From Siniperca chuatsi (taxonomy: Eukaryota > Chordata > Actinopteri > Centrarchiformes > Sinipercidae), in the NCBI RefSeq assembly GCF_020085105.1, contig NC_058058.1:552001-616000 (forward strand): a stretch of DNA of 64,000 bases, written 5' to 3'. Position 1 is the stretch's first letter. Each line of letters starts with the position of its first letter. A program made the translations under genes and the position numbers. The notes below the pieces were generated by a model that worked only from the letters and a program-made list of their open reading frames with translations, did not search any database and was not told where the DNA came from. Positions 22,901 to 33,659 of this stretch are shown here, piece after piece.

Positions 22901-24631
22901 AGATATCTGACAAAACATATGGAAGTCCACGCAAAGGAGAAAATCTACAGGTGCAGTGTTTGTGACAGAGGATTCACTCGGATTTATCAGCTCAACTACC
23001 ATGAGTGTGTTGGTGAGTCCTCACAGCTTCTTCAAAGCCGAACTGAGGAACATATTACTGCCAACAAATTGTTTAGATGCTCTCAGTGTGGTAAAGGATT
23101 TGGCCGCAAGTACCATTTGAAGGTACACATGAGAATCCACACAGGGGAGAAACCTTTCAGTTGCTCTTTGTGTGGGAAAGGCTTCATTGAAAGTGGAAAT
23201 CTGAAGGTGCACATGAGAGCTCACACAGGAAAGAAACAATTCAGCTGCAGTGTTTGTGACAAAAGATTCACTTTGCGTTCACAGTTAAAAATCCATCAGT
23301 GTGTTGGTCATCAGTCCTCGCAGCTTCATCAAAACCAAACTGAACAGATGGAAACAGGAGCTGATGGAGAGGGCTGTGGAGAACCAGGACCAGCCAGGAA
23401 CTCAGATCCAGATACATATTTACAACCTGACACTGATGACAAGACTTCAGAGTCTTCTGAGACTGAAGACAGTGATGATGGTTGGGAGGAGACCAGAGAC
23501 CCTCAGTCAGGTTTAAACTCTCTGAAAAATGATTTAGTCTCTCAGAGTGAAACAACATGTGATACTGGCAGGAAACGATTCAGCTGCTCTGAGTGTGGGG
23601 AAACATTTCACAACAATCACCTTCTGAAGATCCACATAAGAAATCATACAGGAGAATACAGGGAGGCAAAGCAGGAGGACCCAGAGCCCCCACACATTAA
23701 AGAGGAACAGGAGGAGCTCTGGACCAGTCAGGAGGGAGAGCAGCTTCGAGGGCTGGAGGAGGCCGATATCACCAAGTTCCCATTCACTCCTGTCCCTGTG
23801 AAGAGTGAAGAAGATGAAGAGAAACCTCAGTCCTCACAGCTTCATCAAAGCCAAACTGAACAGATGGAAACAGGAGCTGATGGAGAGGACTGTGGAGGAC
23901 CAGGACCAGCCAGGAACTCTGATCCAGATACACATTTACAACCTGAGACTGATGACAATCCTGGAATCTCTTTTAAAACTGATGACAGTGTAGACAGTGA
24001 TTTTTGGAAAGACAACAGGAAACCTCAGTTAGATTTAAACTCTTTGAAAAAGAATGAAATCTCTGAAAGTGTTATGGGTTGTGATTCTGGCAAGAAAGCA
24101 TTTAGCTGTTCTGATGACAAGGCTTCAGAGACTCTTGAACCTGAGAGTGATGACAGCGTTGACAGTGATTTTTGGAAAGACAACAGGAAACCTCAGTTAG
24201 ATTTAAACGTTTTGAAAAATAATGACGTTTCTGAAAGTGAAATGAGATCCAACACTCTCGGGAAACCATATAGCTGCTCTGAGTGTGGGAAAGGGTTTCT
24301 CAGCATTTGCAATATGAAGAACCACATGAAATTTCATACAGGAGAGAGAGCCTTTTTTTGTTCTGTTTGTGGTCAAAAATGTCTTTACAAGTCCCATCTG
24401 AAGATACACATGAGAACTCATACAGGAGAGAAACCATTCATTTGCCCAGTGTGTGGTAAAAAATACGCACATAAGGCAAGTATGCAATCGCACATGGTCG
24501 TCCACACGGTGGATAAACAATATACATGCAATGTCTGTGACAAGAGCTTTGCCTGGTATACAGAGCTTAAATACCATCATTGTGTTGGCGAGTCCTCACG
24601 TCAAACACCACACTGGGGAGAAACCATGTAG
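16988..24631 (+). CDS. ZNF gene D: giant ~24-finger zinc-finger protein with three N-terminal modules
   Basis: Exon 1 16988-17162 (MSRFQEFKDSVKLRLRTAAR..., ends LKLRRA in phase 1, AGCAG|GTTTG) and exon 2 20367-24631 (CCTGCAG|ACGTC) join in frame to about 1479 aa. Exon 2 begins [17 protein letters not shown], then the acidic module. The [15 protein letters not shown] module recurs twice more inside the exon, after finger 1 and after finger 20, each time following HTGEYREAKQ. I count about 24 finger units. Units 5, 9, 12, 16, 19 and 24 end in Cys (C2HC), each closing an array before CVGESS or CVGHQSS. Unit 10 has lost its first Cys (SSEC) and a partial unit AKTFARRENLSFH lacks the Cys pair. No stop interrupts 4.3 kb. 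Presumed nuclear DNA-binding. The intron carries an antisense LINE and MITEs. The C-terminus is frameshifted (SSRQTPHWGETM). Confidence 0.88.
17815..18130 (+). mobile_element. Degenerate hAT-type MITE in gene D intron
   Basis: AT-rich sequence with TTAATCATTTTAGTCT, GAATCGATTAATCAAGAAAA and TTAGTTGCAGCC at its right end, matching the family at 24733-24973 and 39590-39850. This family is common in fish and has ends reading AGCTGCAACTAACGA. The left end is eroded. Confidence 0.45.
18190..18460 (+). mobile_element. Second MITE-type repeat in gene D intron
   Basis: GGTGATTTCACACCTGCAC, GTGCGGTTCGTTTGGGCAGG and TGTGAACACAGTAATCGCAC are hallmark parts of an abundant teleost MITE. The right half (GTTTGGTCTCTTTTCACACG) reads as a partial inverted counterpart. 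The superfamily was not determined. Confidence 0.5.
18715..19870 (-). mobile_element. L2-type LINE, 3' half with decayed reverse transcriptase
   Basis: On the minus strand, from 19818 downward, frames read INFHCYADDTQLYLS (the YADD box of RT), LKDIKTWMTCNFLMLNSE, TVRNLGVIFDQDLSFNSHM, then after frame changes MIQNAAAHALTRTRKRDHIS, LHWLPVKSRIEFKILLLTYK and [10 protein letters not shown]. These are RT palm, thumb and C-terminal blocks of fish L2-type LINEs. Frames are broken at about 19483 and 19314. It lies antisense in the intron of gene D, so it does not interfere with splicing by coding sense. Confidence 0.75.
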
Positions 24632-24720
24632 TTGCACAAAGGAGAAATCTGAAACGCCACGTCATTTGTGAGAGAAGATTCACTCAGCTGCTCGGAAACA
24701 TACGTGTTGAGAGCAGGAAG
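24632..24720 (+). pseudogene. Decayed finger remnant after gene D stop
   Basis: Beyond the TAG, other frames still spell HTGEKPCSC (around 24609-24637), RRNLKRHV and ICERRFTQLLG, the parts of at least one more zinc-finger unit. The current reading frame left the finger frame at about 24600, so gene D lost its last finger(s) by frameshift and ends in a short unrelated tail. Confidence 0.65.
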
Positions 24721-24732
24721 TTAAGCTGTAGA

Positions 24733-24973
24733 GTTGAGCTGCAACTAACGAGTTTTTACATTACTGATTTAATATGCAGATTATTTTCAAACATGTTTTG
24801 GCTGACCAACAGTCCAAAGATGTTCAGTTTACTGTTATGAAATGACAAAATAAAGCAGCAAATCCTCACATGTAAGAAGCAGGTTTCAAATGACTGAAAC
24901 TATTAGTTGATTATCAAAATACTTGCTGAATATTTTTCTGTCTGTGGATTGATCGACTAACGGTTGCAGCTCT
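24733..24973. mobile_element. hAT-type MITE with 8-bp target duplication
   Basis: The ends read GAGCTGCAACTAACG and CTAACGGTTGCAGCTCT, an inverted pair. GCTGTAGA flanks both sides exactly (24725-24732 and 24974-24981), the 8-bp duplication expected for hAT elements. The interior contains the GACCAACAGTCCAAAGATGT block common to this fish family. There is no coding sequence. It inserted just downstream of gene D. Confidence 0.7.
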
Positions 24974-24989
24974 GCTGTAGAGCTGCTAG

Positions 24990-27480
24990 TTGAGCTGTGT
25001 TTCAGTCATGTATTGAAGCAATGAAAACGACAGGAAAACTTAATTTTGAGTGTTTTATTAGATAAAGAAGTGATTCTGTTTTCGAACACACTGAAGAGAT
25101 TTTATTTTTTGTAAGAAATGCTTTCTCTTTGCAGCAATACAACAACTTCCTGTTTATCTCTTCTTTATCCTGTTTCTAGCCACTATCGTACTGCATCATC
25201 AAGATGGATGATCTTTAGCGTCCACAGAGTCTTTTCTGAACTTTAAAAAATAGAATTTTCTCACTTTGGACCCTGGACTGGGACTCGCATACAAGATAAA
25301 CTTCATTTAGAAACGCAGCCTTCATATCAGACTTTCAAACATTCAGGAAATGTTTGATGAGAAGTGTTCAGATGTTTCTCCTTCAAGCCTCTCAGGTGTT
25401 ACTTTAGTGTGAGATACTGTATGTGAATGTTGTAAATTCATTGTGAACTTAAAGCAAATGGGGCTGAATTGTGGCAAAGACAAATATTTTATCAACATTT
25501 TATTTAACAGCTTCACAAACGTTAAAGTTGTAGCTAGAAGTGCCTCTAAAATGTAACATGATATTTTATGGATTCATGTTATTCACATTTTAATAAAATA
25601 TGAATTATATCTCAACATTAGCATCTTTGTTTTCCCATTCAAAGTTAATATTGTTGTCACAGACATTGAATATGAAGGTAAAATACTACACAGAATCTGA
25701 GGTACTTTTTATATTTATCAACTCCACAATTTGATCTCTTGTTTTTGTAAGTGTGTGTGCGTGGTTTGTTGTCGCGACAGGTCAGCAGCCGTAAATCTGT
25801 TTTAGTAATGTTTGTTTAGCTAGCACGCTCTACTTTCGTTTTAAAATAAAAAGGAACAAAAATACACTCTTTGCTATAAATGACTTCTATAGTAATTTAT
25901 TACAATAATGAAAAACAAATAATCCGTTTAATAAACCGTTTTGTGTTTGTTTTTCACTCCTTCCGTTGTGTGTATGTGCATGTTGTAGTGTGTTTGCCCT
26001 CGTCGGCCATCGTAGTTTCTACTGTACACTATTCTTCATACACTTACTATATAGCTAGCTAAACAGCGTGACTATAATGCAATTTAGTAGAGCACATAGA
26101 CAGTAAGTGTAAGTATCAGAATCAGAATCAGAAAGACTTTATTGATCCCTGAAGGGAAACTCTTTGTTACAGCAGCTCGCCTTTACGTCAGTGCACACAG
26201 GAGAAAGTACTAGCAAACAATATAATACACTATAAAACTATAAAAACAGGTCAGAAATAAATTATATCAGGTGGGTATAAGTGTAAGATAAACTAAGTGT
26301 GAAGTACCAAGTGGGTTTACCAGTTGATGATGATAATACAGTATAATAATACAATGTAATAAAATAAGTAATAAGTAATAAGCAGTGGTGCATGTACTGT
26401 CAAGAGTAATGAAGGTATATAATATCAATAACAATAAGAAAATCTAACATGGGAAAACTAAAAATAGTCAATGTAGTCCTCAAAACTAAACTTTTCATAT
26501 ATAAATATTGTGGGAAATGTTCTTAAAAAAACATATCTGGGGATCAATGTCTATACAACAGTTACACCCTTGAGTGGAGAGAAGAGTCATAAAGCACACT
26601 GCTTGTCTCTTCAGGGAAGTGGTTTCAAAATAAAGGCCCTTGTGAAAACCATCCCAGAATTACTTTTTACACTTATCCTAACTCTTTTCTCTCCGGTTCC
26701 CACCGGTCTACGCTAACAGATCATAGACTTACTCAGATCTAAAACATGATATATATTTTGGCTGCTCTTCAACTAACTTCAACGATTAATTCTTCTAAGC
26801 CATCAGCCTGCCTCTTCGACCCCATCCCAACTCACTGCTTAAAGACGTTTTACACTTAGTTGGTTACAGGATTTGATCCGTCGGTCTTTATTAGCAGGCT
26901 GTCTGCGCTCAAACAGTAAACAAAAAGTCTTTCCTGAAACACTTTTCCCTCGATGGAAAACGTCATGAGGTCAAGGAGAATTCATCAGAGCCCGACTGCA
27001 CTGGCGCTAGGCGGGTTTTTAAACCAGCTTTATTTATAACGCACGGCAGATGAGTACAGTGACAAACTCAGTGCTTTACAATCCAAGTTAAGGTTTTCTG
27101 TCCAAAACAGAGTCAAACCTCGTAAGAAAGGATGTTTTCCATTTATACACAGGAAGCAACAACAGAACAGAAAAACAAACAGGGTTGAAATGATATAATA
27201 ACATAAAAGGAATATACAAGTAGAGAAAGTTGAGCCATTTAAAATAATAATTAAATGAAAATAAGGAATTGAGCAAGTGCATTATATTCAGACAGGAAAC
27301 AGGTGCTCTGTTGTTTCTACACTTAGTGGGGAAACTACAATGGCGCGTCGCTGCCGCAAGGAATTGTGGGACGGCATTCTCTCCTTTGGTAAAGGATGGT
27401 CCGGCGTGTCCTGTCCTAAAGGAGATCTAAGAATGACTTTGGCTATGCAGTGAAGCAGCTTTCTTTGTGGCGTTTAGAGG
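24990..27480. other. Gene D-E intergenic region, no gene
   Basis: AT-rich spacer. Apart from the LINE tail at 26110 I see no gene; short frames show no family features. The segment 27000-27300 contains LINE-like text (TTTATTTATAACGCACGGCA, CAGTGCTTTACAATCC), probably a degraded L2-type tail. Confidence 0.45.
26110..26480 (-). mobile_element. Rex1/L2-like LINE 3' end
   Basis: This starts with TCAGAATCAGAATCAGAAAG then ACTTTATTGATCCCTGAAGG, the reverse complement of the LINE terminus at 9785, followed by CAGCAGCTCGCCTTTACGTC and the AT-rich 3' UTR. It is 5' truncated and non-coding. The doubled CAGAAT at the terminus reflects the short tandem repeats that end such LINEs. Confidence 0.75.
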
Positions 27481-27489
27481 ATTCGACCA

Positions 27490-27912
27490 GCTCTTATCAT
27501 GGCTGCCGCTGAGATACTTCCGGGTCATTTCACTCAGTCAGGAACCTTCCTGAGCCAAAGAGACTCACCCACCGCAACATGGCGGACCAGAACGACTTCC
27601 GGTTCAAGCGAGGATCGGGGAGCGAGGGGATTTACCTCATGTCGCATCTTTGGTGGCGTCAGAGCCTCTGTGTGTCCGGATAAACCCGTCTGAACGGACT
27701 CTGTGCTGAAGGTTTCACCTCTGACTCATCTCCCGGTAGCCTACAGAGCTACGGGAGTTAGCTTAGCATGCTAGCTGCCGCCACAGCGCCGGGGACGGGA
27801 GTTAGCTTAGCATGCTAGCTGCAGCAGCGCCGGTCAGAGCGGCTGTTTGACGGAGAGCAAACAGCGTTTCTGACGGAGTTTGTGGAGGAAAAGTTGGCGT
27901 CATTGTGTGAAA
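27490..27912 (+). promoter_or_regulatory. Promoter and 5' UTR of gene E
   Basis: CpG-rich block upstream of the gene E start. It contains ACTTCCGG twice (27516 and 27594 regions, ETS-like) and AACATGGCGGACC (about 27577, YY1-like). From 27660 to the ATG it is nearly identical to the inverted block at 8956-9210, including two copies of GTTAGCTTAGCATGCTAGCT. Functional assignment rests on the motifs and the position. Confidence 0.5.
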
Positions 27913-30900
27913 ATGTGTAAAGTCCAGATGCTGAGAGCGCTGGTGAAGCAGCGACTAACTGCGGCTGCTGAGGAGATATTTGGGCTGTTTGAAAGGACGA
28001 TAGCAGAGTACGAGGAGGAGCTTCGTCGTTCAAAAGAGGAGAACGAGCGACAGCGGGAGCTGCTGGCCGCTGTTTTCCAGCCTCAGCTTCGGCTGCACAG
28101 AGCAGGTCTGTCCGCTTCACTTCTTCTTCTCTCGCGGCCGTATTCTCAGCTTTACGGTAACTGTTTTTAATGGATCCTGCAATTTGTTGTCATGGTAACG
28201 CCTGCAAACAGCTGTCACGTATATCCGCTACACATCAGCGGTTTTTACCTTCAGGAGACATCATCAAGTAACAAAACAGCCATTATCATTATTATCAACA
28301 CACTTAACAGTAATTCCAAGCAGCAAATTACAAGACTAAATAAAAATACAAATTAAATTAAATCACTTCACTGGGGTTTAATCTATGTATAACCTAAGTA
28401 ATTCAAATGATTTTTAAATGCAACAAAAGTTGGAGTAACTTTTTAAAAATCTACATTTATGGATATAAAATTTACCCATAATCAAAATATTATTGCACAA
28501 AAATTCAGCGTAGGTCTGCGCGATGTGGCAAACGATGCTAACACAGTAATGTTCAGTCGTTATTGATTATATATCACAATATTAATCGAGTCAATATCTC
28601 TGCTCGGCTTCTTGTTGAGCTTCTGTGGGCTGCAACCATAATTTCCAAAAGTCCAAGGTGACGTATTAAAATAACTTGTTTTATTCAACAGACAGTCCAA
28701 AACCCAACAATCAAGCAAACTTTATTTCTACAGCACCTTCCAACAACCGAAACTGAACCAAAGTGCTGTACAACATTAAAAACAAGATGATAATAATAAT
28801 AATAATAATAATATAACAAATAATAATAAAAGTACAAACAGGTCAGCAGAGCACATTACAACATAAAGATAAAGAGAAGTGTCGCAGGGCCACTAAGTGT
28901 TAAAAGCTATTCTAAATAAGTGGGTTTTAAGTTTAAAGGTAGCTCAGTGATGAACGTAAGTCAAAGGGCAGAGAGTTCCAGAGTTTCGGACCGGCCACTG
29001 CAAAAGAACGGTCGCCCCACTGTTCGCACCGGGACCGGGGGACCTCCAGCAGATCGTAGAGCTCTGCCGGGTCACTGAGGGCTCAAGATATCATACAGAT
29101 AGGAAGGTGCAAGGCCATTAACTGCATTAAAAACAAATGTCCAAATTTTAAAATGAACTCTGAACTGGACAGGGAGCCAGTGCAGCGAGTACGGGACGGG
29201 CGTGATGTGCTCGCGTTTCCGACTGTTAGTGAGCAGGCGGGCCGCAGCATTTTGCACAAGCTGCAAACGGTGAAGACCGGCTCGGTTAACTCCCACACAG
29301 AGCGCATTACAGGAGTCTATGCGGGAACTAACATCCAGGTCACAACAGCTCAAGAAGGGTTTAACCTTTGCTAGAAGGCGGAGCTGAAAGAAGCTCGCCC
29401 TGACCACAGAATCAATTTGCTTATCAAATTTTAGACTGCCGTCTAATTTCACCCCAAAATTTTTCACAACATGGTTAAAATGGGGGGTCAACGCAACAAG
29501 ACCAGGAGCTGAAACGCTGGGCAGGTTGGATGTGCCAAAAACAATACATTCTGTTTTGTCCTCATTCAAACAGAGTAAGTTCTGAGACAGCCACAATTTG
29601 ATGTCATCTAAACATCTGTTTATGGATTCAAGACTGTCAGAAGAATTGGGGACAACCGGCAGATAGATTTGTAAGTCATCTGCATACAGATGGAAGGACA
29701 CATTGTGACTTGAAATAACTGAACCTAAAGGCAGCATGTACAGAGATAATAGAACAGGGCCCAAAATGGATCCCTGTGGCACACCAGAGGTCATAGGGGC
29801 TGAAGAGGAGGAAAGGTCATCAATCATAACAGAGAATGTCCTATCTGTTAAATATCACCTAAACCCAACTCAGTCTCCTGTCATATATGAAAAGTAAAAG
29901 CATCACATATCAGCGAATGTTTATTTGCTGTTGATCAGTTAATTTAGTTATTTCAGCTTTAGTTCAGAAGTTAAATTAAAGTTCCCTCCTGGTATACTTA
30001 GAATGTGAAAAGGACTAATAATTATAAGGGCTGCAAACAAAATCATTGTAGATGAATGAATTATATTAATACAAGATAGTAAAACGATTGTACAGATATA
30101 TAAACAACATTTTTCAGTCTTTAAATCCTGCAGGGTGAAATGTTTGCAGCTGCTCGTTACTTAGCTTCTATAATCATAACATGGTGTTTTATCACTGACG
30201 GCTAAAAGTGTAAATCTGATGATTTTTCTATATTTTCCTTCTTGTTATTAAACCTGATGTTCAGACTCAAACCATCATGAACGTATCTGCTAACAGGTGT
30301 TGTGTGTGAATCACAGCTGATGGATCTTCTTCCTCCGTCGTTGTCCAGAAACTGTTAAAACACATCAGAGAGCCGCTCTGCTGCACTGGGTGACATGTTG
30401 CTTCATCACCATGAAAACACACCGCCGCTGGAAATAGTCCCCAACAGACGCGCTGTTTCTTCCTGTTTGAATAACGTTTGGTGAAAACTCCTCATTTTTT
30501 CAGGAAGACTGATGAAAGAAATGCAGAATGAGGCATTGAATTACAGAAGCTAGACAGGAAGTGACATCATGACTTTGGCTCTCTATCCAACCAAGATATT
30601 TAAAACCCAAAGATTCAGTTTCAGTGTTATAAAAGAGAAAAGCAGCAACATCTGTCCAATTAAACCATAAAGTTCTCCAGCTTGGTTTTAACGGAAAGTG
30701 GAGGTTTTCCATAACGTCTGTCTTTTTGTTTACTGTGTCCTGCAGACGTCCAGCAGCTGTCGCTGAGTAGAGAAGAGGCTCCCCCCGAGCAGCAGGAGAG
30801 GAGCCCCAGTCTGGACCAGGACCCAGAACCCCCACACATTAAAGAGGAGCAGGAGGAGCTCTGGACCAGTCAGGAGGGAGAGCAGCTTCGAGGGCTGGAG

Positions 30901-32505
30901 GAGGCCGATATCACCAAGTTCCCATTCAGTCCTGTCCCTGTGAAGAGTGAAGAAGATGAAGAGAAACCTCAGTCCTCACAGCTTCATCAACGCCAAACTG
31001 AACAGATGGAAACAGGAGCTGATGGAGAGGACTGTGGAGGACCAGGACCAGCCAGGAACTCAGATCCAGATACACATTTACAACCTGACAAAACTGATGC
31101 TTCTGAACCTGAGACTGAAGACAGTGATGATGGTTGGAAGGAGACCAGAGACCCTCAGTCAGGTTTAAACTCTCTGAAAAATGATGGAGTCTCTAAAAGT
31201 GGTATGAGATGTAGTACAGGTGAGAAACCTTTTAGCTGCTCTGAGTGTGGGAAAATATTTGGTTTCAAGGGACATCTGAAGAGACACATGAGAATTCATA
31301 CAGGAGAGAAACCTTACAGTTGCTTAATGTGTGGTAAAACTTTCAGTGAAAGTGGACACGTGAAGGTACACATGAGAACTCATACAGGAGAGAAACCATT
31401 TAGTTGTTCAGTTTGCGGTAAAAGATTTATACAAAAGGTACACGTGACACTCCACATGGCACGTCACACGGGGGCGAAAAGATTGAGCTGCAGCGTTTGT
31501 GACAGAGGGTTCACTTGGTATAAACAGCTCAAAAGACACAAGTGTGTCGGTCGTCGGTCCTCACAGCTTCATCAAAACCAAACTGAGGAGAACAGAGAGG
31601 CAGAGCCTCCAGCCAGCAGCTCAGCTGGACAGATGGAAACAGGAGCTGATGGAGAGGACTGTGGAGGACCAGGACCAGCCACGAACTCTGATCCAGATAC
31701 ACATTTACAACCTGAGACTGATGACAAGACATCAGACTCTTCTGAACCTGAGACTGAAGACAGTGATGATGGTTGGACTGAGCGCAGCAAAAGCCAGTCA
31801 GGTTTAAACTCTGTGAAAAATAAAGAAGTCACTGTCAGTGATATGAGATGTAATACTGTTGAAAAATCAAATACCTGCTCTGAGTGTGGTAAAACATTTA
31901 GCTCCAAGTCAAGTCTGAATGTGCACAAGAAACGTCACACGGGAGAGAAACCATTTAGCTGCTCTGTTTGTGGTAGAGGATTCCCCTGCAAGGAATACTT
32001 AGTTCATCACATGAGATTTCATTCAGGAGAGAAACCCTTCAGCTGCTCAGTTTGTAAGAAACACTTCACACAGAGTGACCACATGGTGACACACATGAGA
32101 ATCCACACAGGAGAGAAACCCTTCAGCTGCTCAGTGTGTGGTAAAAGATTTAAAAGTAAACAAGGTCTGAAAGTTCACATGCCTCTTCACACAGGAGAGA
32201 AACCATTTAGTTGCTCAGTTTGTAGCAAAAGTTTTACACAAGCAGGAACTCTGACTCAACACATGAGCATCCACACAGGAGAGAAAAGGTACAGCTGTAG
32301 CGTTTGTGAAAAAAGATTCACTTGGTATAAAGAGGTCAGAACCCACAACTGTGTTGGTCGTCAGTCCTCACAGCTTCATCAAAACCAAACTGAACAGATG
32401 GAAACAGGAGCTGATGGAGAGGACTGTGGAGGACCAGGACCAGCTAGGAACTCTGATCAAGATACACATTTGCAACCTGAGACTGATGTCAAGACCGGAG
32501 ACTGA
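27913..32505 (+). CDS. ZNF gene E: 10-finger C2H2 zinc-finger protein
   Basis: Exon 1 27913-28105 ([20 protein letters not shown]..., ends LRLHRA, AGCAG|GTCTGT, phase 1) and exon 2 30746-32505 ([30 protein letters not shown]) give about 650 aa. Layout: acidic KEEQEELW and ETGADGED modules, fingers 1-4 (the fourth is C2[14 protein letters not shown]), a second ETGADGED linker, fingers 5-10 (the tenth is C2[14 protein letters not shown]), then a third linker that stops after [11 protein letters not shown] further array was evidently lost at that point, where repeat-like sequence (AGCCTGACCGATAT) begins. All other finger units have complete C2H2 ligands. The frame is intact, so it is probably functional as a nuclear DNA-binding protein. 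The intron holds an antisense LINE. Confidence 0.88.
28690..29880 (-). mobile_element. L2-type LINE with RT domain in gene E intron
   Basis: The minus frame 29827-29072 is open for about 250 residues: [36 protein letters not shown] (YADD catalytic box), [57 protein letters not shown] and VNGLAPSYL. The 3' end near 28710 has the AAACTTTATTTCTACAGCAC text common to fish LINE tails, and a TAA/ATA microsatellite follows (about 28790-28835). The RT 5' half is missing, so it is 5' truncated, but the retained frame has few lesions and the copy looks fairly young. Confidence 0.75.
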
Positions 32506-33240
32506 GCTAGAGCCTGACCGATATAGTGAATTTTTGAGCTGGAATGAAAATAGACCTTTTTTATGTGGGTTACCGGTTTTGCACCGATATACCTATGCAA
32601 AGGTACTCAGAAGGTTGCTTTCTTAAACAAATAACTCATATTTAACTTTATTAAAGTTAAGTTAAATATTCTTTAACATGTTAAAGATCTATAATATATG
32701 TTAAAGTATTTCACACACTAGTTAGCAATTTACTGTGAAGACACCGCTTGTCTCCGTCCGCACCACCGTCTGTTCAGTTGTGATGCACTCTGCTGCATGT
32801 GCTGCAGACAGTGCTGAGGGTATTGCTTACAATACCCTCAGCACGGTGCGAGCTCTGCTGGACAAACTGACACCATTTCACCTGCATTACATGTTCTGTA
32901 AAAAAACGTTTTCATATCGGAAAACATTCATGTTGAGTTATTAAAAAAGACTAAACACATGAAAAACAGGAAGAAATTAGATTTAACTGCAGGCATTAAT
33001 AAGACGACCGAGTTTCATTCTCACAATGTAGTCATGAAGTTAAAAAAAAGTTTTATTAGTGTGCTCTCACACTTTCGTTAATTTCGCTCTTTATTATTAT
33101 TATATATTATTTCGCCATTTTTTGCCGTCTAACTACTCTTGTACCGTTTGTCCTAGAAACTTCGTTTCAACTTCAAAGCGTACATATTCTTGACATTTAT
33201 GCTATTACTTTTTTTATTCTGACATGTTTGAGTGATTTTA
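32506..33240. other. Repeat-like sequence downstream of gene E
   Basis: AGCCTGACCGATATAGTGAA followed by ACCGGTTTTGCACCGATATA resembles an abundant fish repeat whose ends read 'CCGATAT'. It starts within 10 bp of the gene E stop. I did not resolve its other end. No gene was seen up to 33240. Confidence 0.35.
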
Positions 33241-33277
33241 TCAGTTTTTTTTAAAGTGTTAAAATGTATAATGGGAA

Positions 33278-33343
33278 GTCTATGTGCAATTCAGTCTTGG
33301 TAGCATTTGTCTCCATACAAATGCTACCAAGATTTACATAGAC
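33278..33343. repeat. Near-perfect hairpin, 15-bp inner stem
   Basis: CTTGGTAGCATTTGT (33296-33310) and ACAAATGCTACCAAG (33317-33331) pair perfectly around the loop CTCCAT. An outer 8-bp stem, GTCTATGT/ACATAGAC (33278-33285 and 33336-33343), extends it with a short asymmetric bulge. It may be the core of a palindromic MITE or a hairpin RNA precursor; neither is shown. Confidence 0.8.
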
Positions 33344-33659
33344 ATTCTCTAGATGGTAGTTGGTTGTTTTCAGATCGGACAAACGTTGAGTCCGCAGTGA
33401 TATTCAGTATCTTGCAGTAATTAGTACTATATATGCACAACATTTTCCTTTTTGCTCAGTGTTTGATCAAAAATCACCAAAAATATTTGACACCCGAAAC
33501 CAGCAGAATGAATTCTTTTCAGCGTTTTGATTGTCGTACGCGTTTTAGGTTTAAACAGACTAAGTACCCCGGTCTGGCACACGTGGTATCATTGCCTCAA
33601 CTTGTTAGAAGGTGTGTGGAATCCATGTCTCCCCAATATTTTGCTTTCTACTAACAGTG

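Noticed and set aside
27499-27693. Open frame starting MAAAEILPGHFTQ upstream of gene E
   Set aside because: It spans the presumed promoter with ETS- and YY1-like motifs, lacks any family feature and is not kept in the inverted copy at gene B.
30500-30835. Minus-strand open frame over the start of gene E exon 2
   Set aside because: Antisense of the conserved KEEQEELW coding region. The same shadow appears at every copy of that module.
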